Positions 1 through 11,233 are shown, numbered from the stretch's first letter. The stretch is DNA of 64,000 bases from Cordilura impudica (GCA_963682025.1 OY821519.1:111465764-111529763), one strand, 5' to 3'. Notes: generated by a model from the sequence alone, not told the origin. Numbers and translations are program-made.

Positions 1-1866
1 TGGTTAGATATGGTCTTCAAGATATACCAGAAGACGTGAAAATAAATCTTAAGGCAAATATAAGTATTATTTGTTTTAAACTAGCCGAAAAATGGATAAA
101 TCGTGACCGTTTCTTAACACCAAATTCAGTTTGGCTTGGTGCACCGTATGTATTGCCTGAAAGTGTACAACCGAAAAGTTGTGAAAAAACTGGAAGAAAA
201 CCAAAAAATATTGATGATACAAGGACTTTTAGATTCAACTGACCATCGAGAAATTATTTAAGCCAGTGAGCAAGTATTTCGCAAAATGGGAAAGCGAGAT
301 TCAGCTAGACTTGTGAAAGATCTGTCGGAAGCTTCATCCAGTAAAGGTACGGAAGTGAAAAAAGTTTGTAAGAGATTAAGCTCTGAGCCTGTTCCTTTAG
401 GGAGCCTTTATCCCGATGAAGCCTTATCTTTAATGGTTGATGCTAATTTGCCGAAACATCAATACGATGTTATTCGGCTAAAAGTCAACGCAAAATGCAA
501 AAATCTTTTTCCCTCCTACACTAATGTTCAAAAAGCTAAACAAAAATGTTATCCAGCTGAAACAGAAATCACGGAGATGCATACGAAAAGTTCACTCCAG
601 TCATTGGTGAATCATACTATTGAAAGGCTTTGTTTGGCTATAAAAGAGATTTTACTCGGTATTGATGATCTGAAAATAGTCTTAATATTTTGATGAAATG
701 GGGATGCGATGGGGCTCAGCAAAAGCAGTATAAACAGAAGTTTTCTTTGAAGGAGGGCCAAACAGATGAAAGTTTATTTAGTCTTTCAATGGTTCCTATT
801 CAAATGAATTTTATTTCTACACAGAGAAAATTATTGTATTGCAATATCATGCTCCTTCATCTACAAGATACTGCCGTCCAATCAAGTTTGTTTTTGCCAA
901 AGAGTCTCAAGAAGTTAATTTAGTACAGCAAGAAATTAGAGATTTGTCTCCAGCTCTTATCACAAATGGCGAACAAAGTTTTCTTGTTGAGTCTACTTTT
1001 ATACTAACTATGATAGACGGTAAAATTTGTACTGCACTATCATCTGTAATTTCTTCTTCTCAAACGTGTTTCATATGTGGAGCGAAACCGAGTGAACTAA
1101 ATAAACCTTCTGTGATTTTAAACAAAATCATCGATGAACGATCTTTAACCTTTGGAATGTCTCCACTACATTCATGGATTGTGTATTACACATAGCATAT
1201 AAACTTCCTATAATGACCTGGCAAGCTAGAGGACCGGAAAATAAAGCAAAAGCGGCTGAAGAAAAAAAAATCAACAGAGATTTCGAAATGAGATGGGGTT
1301 GTTTGTAGACATGCTAACACACAAGGAGGTAATACGAATGACGGTAATACTGCCAGATGGTTCTTTAGAGCAGCAGAAAAGAGTTCAGAAATCACTGGTG
1401 TCAATAAAGAATTAATTGAACGGTTTCATATTATTTTGGAAACTTTAGGTAGTGGTTATCCTATTGATGAAGATGCTTTTGAAAGTTTTATTGTTATCAC
1501 ACGAAATTTATACTTAAAAGAATACCCGTGGTACATTATGCCAGTAAGCGTCCATAAAATCCTTTTTCGTGGAAAAGACATAATAAGGTCTTGCATTCTT
1601 CCTATAGGACAGCTGTCAGAAGAAGCTCAGGAAGCAAGAAATAAGAACACGAGGAAATCTAGAGAGTTGTTTACGAAAAAACATCGAGAAAAGACACAAA
1701 TACAGATCTTTTCAATCGACTCTTAATTTCTTCAGATCCTTTTATCGCAAGTTTGCGTCACACTCCCCTTCGAGTTCGAGGTTTGATAACAAAAGAAGTT
1801 CTTTCATTATTATCTGTTGATGCTTTTGAGGAGGAAGAATCTGTTAACGATGCATATGAAAATTAA
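1..1866 (+). pseudogene. Transib (RAG1-like) transposase, copy A, 5' truncated
   Basis: Relic of a DDE transposase that cuts and inserts its own transposon. Three frames chain together. The N-terminal part (from 1) is a block rich in SVWL and PYVLPESVQP. The middle contains WGCDGAQQKQYKQ near 700-735, a likely first catalytic Asp, followed by a CFICGAKPSELN zinc-type motif near 1070-1100 and SPLHSWI near 1160. The C-terminal part contains IGQLSEEAQEARNK near 1596-1640, where the catalytic Glu of Transib/RAG1 proteins is expected, then NRLLISSDPFIASLR. The TAA at 1864-1866 is the natural end. Stops and frameshifts near 235, 690, 1195 and 1725 make it non-functional, and the 5' end lies left of the window. 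It is nearly identical to 6643-8552. The Transib assignment rests on motif order remembered for the family; I could not run a search. Confidence 0.75.
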
Positions 1867-2330
1867 TAAATTAAAATCTTTATGTGTATTTATGTGTAAT
1901 TATCTGTATTATTAATGTAACAAAGCAAAAACAAGTAAAGAAAACAATTATTATCAAATATTTATTAAAAATATTAAAATTATTTTAATATTAAAAATGA
2001 TTACCTCCGACTCCTTACGTAAAAACTCACTTCATAATTTTAATAATCATGAACCTTAGTTATATTCAACCTAAATACTAGTATAGATAGCAACAAATAA
2101 TCTCATAGGATGTTTTAAAGAAACTAATTTTTTATTTTCAAAAAAAAAATTTTTTTTTGACATTGGATCCTTTTAGTTTTTGCCTCAATTTATTGAAAAA
2201 ATCTTCTTTAAAAAAAAAAAAAAAATTATATAATCATTTATATATGTATTTGAATTCATTTTTTATATAACTCATAAGTAAAAAGTGAACCCAACGCGAT
2301 TTATTAATTTTGTCCAGTTAGATTTGCGAT
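1867..2330 (+). mobile_element. 3' noncoding tail of Transib copy A with damaged terminal repeat
   Basis: Aligns with 8553-9850 of the second copy once the DINE-like insertion there is removed. The nonamer-like TAATTTTGT (2305-2313) and most of the 23-bp spacer are present. The terminal heptamer and the target duplication are missing: the sequence jumps from GCGAT (2326-2330) straight into flank. Confidence 0.75.
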
Positions 2331-2644
2331 GGATGCTGACAAGTTTATATACTGATAAAAATTAATATTGAAAAAGGAAAAATATGTATTGTAAATGAAA
2401 GTTTAAATTAAAAAAATTTACCAAGATATATATTTCTTATTTACACTTTCTTGTACTGAACATCAAGAAATCAGTTTTAGATAGGCAACATAAAAGCGAA
2501 ATTAATTCAAACTTGCAGTACTTCCCTCTCACAAGTTCTGGATCTTATTAATTTCTTTGTATGCTCACTTTTTGCTGGGAAGTCGTAATTCATTTATTTA
2601 TATGCATCTGCAAAATATATAAAATATAAAAATAAACAGTACTT
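2331..2644. other. Flank shared with the second Transib copy
   Basis: No gene. This stretch is closely similar to 9865-10165, outside the Transib element, so the two copies share more than the transposon. Similarity ends near 2625, where this copy meets a different dispersed repeat. Confidence 0.65.
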
Positions 2645-3480
2645 GCACAATATTTGAATTTGTTGAATAAATTGTCTTTAATTAGCTTGTGGTCATATGT
2701 GACCCCAATTCCAAAAGGGTTAATGAGGTTAAATTATTTTTTTCCAAAACCCTAGGCTACTAAGATAAAATATAGCATTTAAAAGTAGAGAACTGATTAA
2801 TTTTTGATATAAAGCATTTAGAAAGATAACATTTACAGAATATTTCACAAAAATCTAATTTTTCTCGAAATCCGCAAAAATAAAATCCTTGTCAAAAAAT
2901 TCTGGAATAGGGATTTACCTAAAAATTCACACAGTTAATCTCTGACAAATATTTAATAAAACCTTAAAGTGCCAGGTTAAATTTTTTTAAATTTAGTTTC
3001 AGGAAATTTTTTAAAACTTGAAAAAGGAGTTTTCAAAATTTTATCAAAAAAATGTCCCATATTCGGTCTCAATGCGCAATAGGTTAACAACAAGTTAAAA
3101 AATTGCTATCAAATTTCATGACCTATTCTCTTTTGGCACAAAAGTGGTCTGGGGTACTGGCTATTTCTTGGCTAATTTTTATTCGATTTTGAATTTTTAT
3201 AGCTCTTTGAAAAGAGAACCTAATACTGATCCCGATTCTTATAACAACTTGTCGGAAAACTTGAACTATAGAAAGAAATTTTTGTAAAATCTCAAAAAAA
3301 AAAAAAAGGCCATGTTTTCCCCATATAAACACACTTGATATTTTCAATCGATTTCCGGCGCGACGTTTATTTATCCGATTGTCCCCAAACTTCACATTTA
3401 TTAGCTTTATATTGAAAGGGGACAAACTGGACCCCGCCTATCCCCAAAATCGCATTTTTTTTAAGGACCACTCTAATGTA
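2645..3480 (+). repeat. Unclassified dispersed repeat R2, plus copy
   Basis: About 840 bp, present again as an inverted, diverged copy at 42850-43714. Shared landmarks include CATATGTGACCCCAATTCC, GGTCTCAATGCGCAATAGG, GGCACAAAAGTGGTCTGGGG and a final GACCACTCTAATGT. No long frame is conserved between the copies, so it looks noncoding. I saw neither clear terminal inverted repeats nor a target duplication. Confidence 0.7.
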
Positions 3481-3532
3481 CACCTTTACTATAATAACTA
3501 TAATAATGTAATAAGTTTCAAACAATTTAGGG

Positions 3533-4222
3533 ATGGTTCCTGTCGTTGGCAGCTGCCCTGCTGAAAAAGCATTAGAATTAGTAAGAGAAAAATTAAAATC
3601 ATTTAATATATCTAATGACGATATGGTAGCTACAAGGAGTGATGGTGCTACTGTTATGCAGAAATTTGGAAGATTATCTTCTCAATTTCAACAACTTTGT
3701 TACAATCACGGGTTGCATTTGGCTGTCCTGAAAGTATTTTATACCAAGAAGAGGCATCCTGATAACTTTGCTTGTATCGAGGAACTAGAATCTGATAATG
3801 TATTTGAAATTCAAGTTTTAGAAAATGAATATAATAACTCTAATGATGATTCTGATATAGAAGTTGTGGAAAACATTGATGTTTATTTGCAACCACAAAT
3901 CGAAAAAGCTATTAAATCCATTCGAAAAATATCAAAAATGTTTAAAAACTCCCCCGTTAAAAATACTATATTACAAAAACATGTAGTGAAAGAGGAGAAA
4001 AATTAGCTAATGGTAGTCTTAGATTGTTCTACTAGACGGAATACAATGGAGGCTATGATAGAAAGATTTGTAAGAATTAACGGCCCAATCAGAAAAGCAT
4101 TATTGATTGAATTAAATTTGGGTAGTTTGAGGAGCGACGGCTATGTTGAGGTTGCTAAAATAATATCAGCAATATTAAAACTACTCCGGATTACAAGTGA
4201 AACTCCTATCACTATTATCTGC
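3533..4222 (+). pseudogene. hAT transposase fragment
   Basis: Middle part of a hAT-superfamily transposase. The ATG at 3533 is fortuitous, because homology to the hAT at 11640-13442 already covers the first residues (VVGSCPAEKALEL against IIGSCNARKILSI). Visible features are TRSDGATVMQKFGR, with the Asp matching the second hAT catalytic acid, and CYNHGLHLAV, the Cys/His motif that follows it. An acidic linker comes next, then a stop at 4004-4006 and a second frame (LDCSTRRNTMEAMIERF) that matches the RWNS region of hAT proteins. The BED finger, first Asp and C-terminal dimerisation domain are absent. It is cut on the left near the R2 repeat and on the right by the tandem array. A second lineage of the same family is likely, since identity to the full copy is only moderate. 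Confidence 0.7.
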
Positions 4223-4235
4223 TGAAGGAGCTCTC

Positions 4236-4850
4236 TTTGGTCACAACAAGTCTATGGACAAAGTTTCAGATCGATCGGATGAGAGGAAGTGAGGTTTTAA
4301 TTCTCCGTGACTGTGCGTGAATACGCGTGACTGTCCGCGATTATGTCAAAGTTAATCTTATTCACAGGAAGTCTATCGACCAAGTTTCAGATCGATTGGA
4401 TAAGGGGAAATGGGTTTTAAACCACTCCTTGACTGTGCGTGAGTATGCGTGACTATGCGTGACTATGTAAAATTTAATCTTTCTTTACAGCAAGTATATC
4501 GACCAAGTTTCAGATTGATTGGATGAGGGGAAATCTGTTTTAAATCTCTCCGTGACTGTGCGTGAACATGCGTGAAACTGCGTGACTAAGTCAAAGTTAA
4601 TCTTTTTTTCATAGCAAGTGTATGGATTAAGTTCCAGATCGATCAGATGAGGGGAAATGATATTTAGATTACTCCGTGACTGTGCGTGACTATGCGTGAC
4701 TGTGCGTGACTACCCCAAAATTAATTTGGTCACAACAAGACTATGGGCCAAGTTTCAGATCAATTGGATAAGGGGGAATGGGGATGACTCACGACGGACA
4801 GACAAAAAGTATGAGTTAAAAGGACGAGTTTAAAAATAACACAAAAATTA
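4236..4850 (+). repeat. 121-124 bp tandem array, locus 1
   Basis: Five units begin near 4242, 4363, 4486, 4611 and 4732 with a CACARCAAGTCTATGGACC-like start followed by AAGTTTCAGATCGATYGGAT. Each unit holds an internal shorter repetition of GTGCGTGACTATGCGTGAC. The array ends in GACGGACAGACAAAAAGTAT followed by GAGTTAAAAG. The same array and the same terminus occur at 47690-48261, so the array belongs to a dispersed element rather than being locus-specific satellite. Confidence 0.8.
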
Positions 4851-4883
4851 AATTTTAATCAAAACTTTTTTTAAAACACCAAT

Positions 4884-5905
4884 CAATACGTGGCATTAAC
4901 ATTCAAAAATTATTTCGGACATATGGCCACCGCAGCTGTTCTTGACGAAGCGCATTCTGGACGTCAAATTTTGGGCCACTTTTTCGAGCATTTCTGGCAG
5001 TATTTCAAGAATAACACGAACAATGTTGACCTCACAGACCTCATCATAAAAAAGTTACTTCACGTAGCCCCACAGGAAATAATCAAGAAGTGTCAAATCG
5101 CATGACCTTGAACGCCAATTGACAGGTGCACTTCTCGAAATCAACTTATTGTCAAATTTTTATTTCAATAAGTCGATGGTTGCGGTCGCCGTATGCTAAG
5201 TAGCACCATCCTGTTCAAACCACATCTCACCCGAATAAATACCATTCATATGTGAAAACAAAAAATCATTGATCATGATGCAATAACCATCCCCATTGAC
5301 CGTAAGGAGAGTTCCGGCTTCATTTTTGAAGAAATAGGAATGTAATGGAATCTCCTAGGCCTGTTATGGATTAGTCTTACTCCGTATGCGGCAATTTTGT
5401 TTACTAAAAAACATGTTGAGCCGTTAGTTTTACGATAACACATCGGGTCCGTTTCCAATCGCTCCAGAGCTCAATTGACGAAAGACGATGCATATGATGG
5501 TCCAGTGGCCTTAATTCCTGCACCAATTTGATCTCATACGGGTTTAGGTAAAGCTTTCCACGTATTAGACGAGCAGATCCACAATTTTTGCGACCGACAA
5601 CGAATCAATTAATTTGGATATTTGTCCACACTTTCATTTACAGCGGCGATGTTCTTTTCAGGACGCACATTCCTTAAGCCTGTTGATGTATTGCATCATT
5701 CAGAGAGTGTGTGTTATAAAATCTATTCACAGTTAGATTGATGGCTTGCTCAGATGGACGATTATGTGCGCCATAAAAATCACGAAGTCGCCTGGAAGCT
5801 CACTAATTTTTTAAGTTAATTTGGATAATTTGGTAGCGTTGTTCAAGCGTGAATCAATTCGTGATTATTTCCAGTGAGCGCAGTATGAAAGTTCGTTTGA
5901 CAGCT
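4884..5905 (-). pseudogene. Mariner-like (Tc1/mariner) transposase relic
   Basis: Decayed DDE/D transposase read right to left. Near 5760 the frame shows a YGAHNRPSEQAI segment of the helix-turn-helix region. At 5540-5500 is an IKLVQELRPLDHH segment; near 5400 a KQNCR segment; and at 5310-5225 a TVNGDGYCIMINDF segment followed by MWFEQDGAT. The C-terminus (5110-4886) reads RSCDLTLLDYFLWGYVK and then GGHMSEIIF, the usual end of this insect family. Many stops and frameshifts are present. No terminal inverted repeats were recognised. Confidence is high for a Tc1/mariner-superfamily transposase and lower for any subfamily. Confidence 0.78.
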
Positions 5906-6018
5906 AACCCGTTCTTAAGTTCTATCTAAGTAAATACATAAAACCCTTTATATAAGGAATCCTTTTGTCTTTTAAGTTTTACTTTTGTAACTTTTATAAG
6001 ACTATTTTGCTACCAATG

Positions 6019-6057
6019 CACACTGTGGTAAATCATAAAACTAGCTGGACAAAATTA
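6019..6057 (+). repeat. Transib 5' terminal repeat, RSS-like
   Basis: Heptamer CACACTG (6019-6025), exactly 23 bp of spacer (6026-6048), then nonamer-like ACAAAATTA (6049-6057). V(D)J recombination signals have CACAGTG, a 12- or 23-bp spacer, and ACAAAAACC. The heptamer differs at one base and the first six nonamer bases agree. Confidence 0.85.
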
Positions 6058-6552
6058 AAAAAAAATGTCTGGCAACATTCCTTCTGATCATTTAATGAGC
6101 TTCTCAATACAATAGGTAACTGTAATTCATGTTTTGTTTTTTTGTTTTAAGCTCTGATTAGGAAAAAGTAAGCCTTGAAGTCAGTTGTTGTCAACAAGTG
6201 CATTCAGATTTCAAAGAGAAGGGTATTTTTTGTGTGACTTTGGTTTCTGATTAAAAAGGGTACGGTGATTTTAATGTCATAATTTTTTTTATTATTATTG
6301 AGCTATATTTCAAGAAAATATATTACAATTTTCACTTAATTATTTACATTGTAAGTATTAAAAGTTCAGAAGTTCAGAAAGTGAAAAAAATAAAATATTT
6401 CCTTTTTTCAAGTAGAGTTAAAGCTGTTTATTCCGAATAGTTCCGGTGTAAAACTTTATTTGTGTTAATCTTTGAAGTGTTCACTTTAAGGTAAATCAAA
6501 AACATCTTGCGCATTATTGCGACCGCCATGCATTTTTTTTTACTTTTCCAGT

Positions 6553-8552
6553 ATGACCTCCACTCTTTCGCGAAAGGAAATTTTTGATGAATGGGTAAAA
6601 ACTCCCAAAATACATCGCAAAGATGTCTTATTGACATTAATAATGGTTAGATATGGTCTTCAAGATATACCAGAAGACGTGAAAATAAATCTTAAGGCAA
6701 ATATAAATATTATTTGTTTTAAACTAGCCGAAAAATGGATAAAAAGTGGAAGACATCGTGACCGTTTCTTAACATCAAATTCAGTTTGGCTTGATGCACC
6801 GTATGTATTGCCTGAAAGTGTACAACCGAAAAGTTGTGAAAAAAACTGGAAGAAAACCAAAAAATTTTGATGACTGTAGTGAAAAATCGAAAAAAGAAGG
6901 ATACAAGGACTTTTAGATTCAACTAACCATCGAGAAATTATTAAAGCTAGTGAGCAAGTGTTTCGCAAAATGGGAAAGCGAGATTCAGCCAGACTTATGA
7001 AAGATCTGTCGGAAGCTTCATCCAGTAAAGGTACGGAAGTGAAAAAAATTTGTAAGAGGTTAAGCTCTGAGCCTGTGCCTTTAGGGAGCCTTTATCCCGA
7101 TGAAGCCTTATCTTTAATGGTTGATGCTAATTTGTCGAAACATCAATACGATGTTATTCGGCTAAAAGTCAACGCAAAATGCAAAAATCTTTTTCCCTCG
7201 TACACTAATGTTCAAAAAGCTAAACAAAAATGTTATCCAGCTGAAACAAAAATCACGGAGATGCGTACAAAAAGTTCACTCCAATCATTGGTGAATCATA
7301 CTATTGAAAGGCTTTGTTGGCTCAAAAAGAGGTTTTACTCGGTATTGATGATCTGAAAATCGTCTTAATATTTTGATGCGATGGGGCTCAGCAAAAGCAG
7401 TATAAACAGAAGTTTTCTTTGGAGGAGGGCCAAACAGATGAAAGTTTATTTAGTATTTCAATGGTTCCTATTCAAATGAATTTTATTTCTACACAAAGAA
7501 AAATAATTGTATGGCAAAATCCTGCTCCTTCATCTACAAGATACTGCCGTCCAATCAAGTTTGTTTTTGCCAAAGAGTCCACTGAGTTAATTTCTCAAGG
7601 AGTTAATTTAGTACAGCAAGAAATTAGAGATTTGTCTCCAACTCTTATCACAAATAGCGAACAAAGTTTTCTTGTTGAGTCTACTTTTATACTTACTATG
7701 ATAGACGGTAAAATTTGTACTGCACTATCATCTGTAACTTCTTCTCAAACGTGTTTCATATGTGGAGCGAAACCGAGTGAACTAAATAAACCTTCTGTGA
7801 TTTTAAACAAAATTGTCGATGAACGATCTTTAACCTTTGGAATGTCTCCGCTACATTCATGGATTGTGTATTACACATAGCATATAAACTTCCTATAATG
7901 ACCTGGCAAGCTAGAGAACCGGAAAATAAAGCAAAAGTGGCTGAAGAAAAAAAAAATCAACAGAGATTTCGAAATGAGATGGGGTTGCTTGTAGACATGC
8001 TAACACACAAGGAGGTAATACGAATGACGGTAATACTGCTAGACGGTTCTTTAGAGCAGCAGAAAAGAGTTCAGAAATCACTGGTGTCAATAAAGATTTA
8101 ATTGAACGGTTTCATATTATTTTGGAAACTTTAGGTAGTGGTTACCCTATTGATGAAGATGCTTTTGAAAGTTTTATTGTTATCACACGAAATTTATACT
8201 TAAAAGAATACCCGTGGTACATTATGCCAGTAAGCGTCCATAAAATTCTTTTTCGTGGAAAAGACATAATAAGGTCTTGCATTCTTCCTATAGGACAGCT
8301 GTCAGAAGAAGCTCAGGAAGCAAGAAATAAGAACACGAGGAAATCTAGAGAGTTGTTTACGAAAAAACATCGAGAAAAGACACAAATACAGATCTTTTCA
8401 ATCGACTCTTAATTTCTTCAGATCCTTTTATCGCAAGTTTGCGTCACACTCCCCTTCGAGTTCGAGGTTTGATAACAAAAGAAGTTCTTTCATTACTATC
8501 TGTTGATGCTTTTGAGGAGGAAGAATCTGTTAACGATGCATATGAAAATTAA
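6553..8552 (+). pseudogene. Transib (RAG1-like) transposase, copy B
   Basis: Complete-length but broken transposase. The start chosen is the ATG at 6553 (MTSTLSRKEIFDEWVKTP). It lies just after a pyrimidine tract ending TTTTCCAG, so a spliced 5' leader is possible. Domains run as in copy A: N-terminal block to 6868, KMGKRDSARL block from 6968, RPIKFVFAKES near 7550, CFICGAKPSELN near 7752, SPLHSWI near 7842, ITGVNKDLI near 8080, IGQLSEEAQEARNK near 8290-8335, and the C-terminal NRLLISSDPFIASLR with TAA at 8550-8552. Breaks occur near 6868, 7355, 7375, 7880, 8100 and 8410. A seven-base loss near 7376 relative to copy A removes the GCDG motif that holds the first catalytic Asp. A SELIS-type insertion near 7585 is kept here but missing in copy A. 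Confidence 0.78.
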
Positions 8553-8680
8553 TAAATTAAAATCTTTATGTGTATTTATGTGTAATTATCTGTATTATTA
8601 ATGTAACAAAGCAAAAACAAGTAAAGAAAACAATTATTATCAAATATTTATTAAAAATATTAAAATTATTTTAATATTAA

Positions 8681-9474
8681 CAAGTAAGAAAATTATAGTC
8701 GGTCTAGACCGACTATACGATACCCTATACCATGCGTTTAGAAACCCTATCTCTTATGCCCAACTAACTGGACATTGAAAATAAGCAAAAACCAAATTTG
8801 AGTGGGATTTTTATTAATTTTTTTGGCTGCAGATATGAAAAAGTTCATATCGGATGCTATATCTATAAAGGGACTAGGTCCAAAAATGGGCCGATCCTGA
8901 TCATGTTTGGTAAAGACTCTTGTATTTTGCAAAAATATGTACACACAAAATTTGAGAAGAATCAGTGCAATATTTTTGTTTTTTAATAGATTTAAGTGAA
9001 GATCGGGAAGCAGCTCTATATGGGGTCAAAGGGATCATTTTTGGACTACTCATTAGTGGATGTAACGAACGCATACAAACCCAATTTGAGTAAGATCTAT
9101 ATGACAATTTGGATCTTATGGCAATTTATGTCGATTTCATATGGGTAATTTGTATGGGGGCTAGGTCTGAACATGGACGGATTCTCACCAATTTCATTAG
9201 CGTTCATCCCATGGCCGACAAAAGCTTATATGCCAAATTTCATCAAAATATATTCATATTTGCGACCTGCAGTTTGATTACAAGCTTTACATGAACACAC
9301 AGACGGACGGACGGACGGACGGACGGACGGGCGGACGGACATTGTTAAATCAACTCAGAAAGTGATTCTGATTCGATCGGTATAATTAAAGATGGGTCTA
9401 GGTCAAATATTTTTGGTTGTTACAAACAGCAGCACAAAGTCATTATACCCAAACCACATAGTGGTATAGGGTAT
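8681..9474 (-). mobile_element. DINE-like (Helentron-type) repeat type 1, inserted in Transib
   Basis: Reference copy for the family, 794 bp. On the minus strand it runs from TATACCCTATACCAC, which pairs with GGGTATA to make a hairpin, through (GTCC)n at about 9301-9340. It ends with the 20-base palindrome TAGTCGGTCTAGACCGACTA and CTTACTTG. Copy A of Transib at 1986-2000 supplies the uninterrupted site. Apart from an AA at the junction nothing is duplicated, which fits rolling-circle-type insertion into TT/AA. Confidence 0.82.
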
Positions 9475-9820
9475 AAAAATGATTACCTCCGACTCCTTAC
9501 GTAAAAACTCACTTCATAATTTTAATAATCATGAATATTAGTTATATTCAACCTAAATACTAGTTTAGATAGCAACAAATAATCTCATAGGATGTTTTAA
9601 AGAAACTAATTTTTTATTTTCAAAAAAAAATTTTTTTTCTTGACATTGGATCCTTTTAGTTTTTGCCTCATTTTATTGAAAAAATCTTCTTTTTTAAAAG
9701 AAAAAATTTTTATATAATCATTTATATATGTATTTGAATTCATTTTTTATTTATTATATATATATTTGAATTCATTTTTTATATAATTCATAAGTAAAAA
9801 GTGAACCCAACGCGATTTAT

Positions 9821-9859
9821 TAATTTTGTCCAGTTAGATTTGCGATCTACCACACTGTG
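9821..9859 (-). repeat. Transib 3' terminal repeat, RSS-like
   Basis: On the minus strand it reads CACAGTG (9859-9853), identical to the consensus V(D)J heptamer. A 23-bp spacer (9852-9830) follows, then ACAAAATTA (9829-9821). It is an imperfect inverted match to 6019-6057. Confidence 0.87.
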
Positions 9860-9864
9860 CAATG

Positions 9865-11026
9865 GATAGATGCTGTTAAGTTTATATACTGATAGAAATT
9901 AATATCGAAAAAAGGAAAAATATGTATTGTAAATGAAAGTTTAAATTAAAAAAATTTACCAAGATACATATTTCTTATTTAGACTTCCTTGTACTGAACA
10001 TCAAGAAATCAGTTTTAGATAGGCAACATAAAAGCGAAATTAATCCAAGCTTGCAGTACTTCCCTCTCACTAGATCTGGATCTTATTAACTTCTTTGTAT
10101 GCTCACATTTTGCTGGGAAGTCGTAATTCATTTATTTATATGCATCTGCAAAATATATAAAATAAATTGAAATTTTTATTAAAATGAAATAAGAAACAAA
10201 AACCATTAACCAATGTTTAAATTGAATTTGGAGTGGTACATATTTTTAAAAGCGTTATGCGTATGAACATACATGCATATATAAATGATGGTGACGAATG
10301 TGGTATGTATGAAACATGCTGTTTATTAGATTAAGAATGTTAATGTGTTTTATAAATTTTAATTTGTTGTCCGACAAATTGTAATTTCCGTTTAGTTTAC
10401 TACAGCAATTTCTCATGCCATTCATAAACAAGCATGTGCTACAAAATCAAAAAAAAAAAAAAAATAATAATAATAATAACAAATAATATAACATGAAATT
10501 TCTTTGTACAAAAGAGGAGTGTTTGTAATTTTAATTCATTTTGTTGTTTATTTGCCAATTTTACACTCACAGTGAGTTAAAACACCACCCTCCAGCATAA
10601 AAAACCCTCAATCAAGTTTTCTTCTTATTATTTTTCCATACAAACAAAATTGTAGTTTTCTTTATGGTCATCTCAGTTTGTATAAGAGGTTTATTTTTGT
10701 AGAAATTTTAATGCCTTTAATGATAAAAATCACATCCACTCCTTAATTTCTTAAGCACGCGATGGTGATTATCTTTAATTTTTATTGTATACACTTTTAT
10801 GTGGTTGAAAAGTTATTTCTTTCGTAAAGCTAAGTGTCTGTATTCTCTTTTACTTTGCTCTATAAAAACATTGGAATACTTGGTTCAGAGTAAATAGTAT
10901 CCATAGGAAACGGGTGTTGTCATGTAGCGTTAGCTTCTTCATTTCACAATTTGCTTATTTTATTAAATTCTACTATACATTAGAGATGGGTCGGTGATAC
11001 GAATAATTCGTGAATCGCTTTAAGCC
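9865..11026. other. Transib flank, then AT-rich sequence without a gene
   Basis: Positions 9865-10165 match the flank of copy A (2331-2625). From 10166 on the sequence is AT-rich with no recognisable gene, holding a short A/AAT tract at about 10447-10480. I see nothing else in it. Confidence 0.6.
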
Positions 11027-11233
11027 TGTATTAGTAGAGTTTGCACGGTTCGGTTAACCGTAACCGAAACCGTGGTTATCCACGACCTAAAACCGTAACC
11101 GAAAACCGAGCCCGGTAATCGCGGTTTTATGGTTTTACCAAATTGTCCTTTTAGATATTTGTGCTAAAGGAAAAAGAAGTCTTTAGATTTTAATAATGTT
11201 TAAAGAGAAACAAAATAAAAAATATGAGACTTC

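Larger units (their letters stand above)
6019..9859 (+). mobile_element. Transib DNA transposon, copy B, with 5-bp target duplication
   Basis: Element bounded by inverted repeats starting CACACTGTGGTA (6019) and ending TACCACACTGTG (9859). It is flanked by a direct repeat CAATG at 6014-6018 and 9860-9864, the 5-bp duplication expected for Transib. Total length is 3841 bp, or about 3.05 kb after removing a 794-bp DINE-like insertion at 8681-9474. The transposase frame is broken, so any movement would need another source of enzyme. Confidence 0.88.

Noticed and set aside
4236..4850. CRISPR-like repetition in the 121-124 bp array
   Set aside because: The whole unit repeats, without unique spacers, in a eukaryotic transposon setting.
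8798..8986. Recurrent 60-68 codon frames (for example FINFFGCRYEKVHIGCYIY) in many places
   Set aside because: They lie in DINE-like repeats and appear on both strands of the same DNA. They recur because the DNA is repeated, and indels between copies ignore the reading frame.
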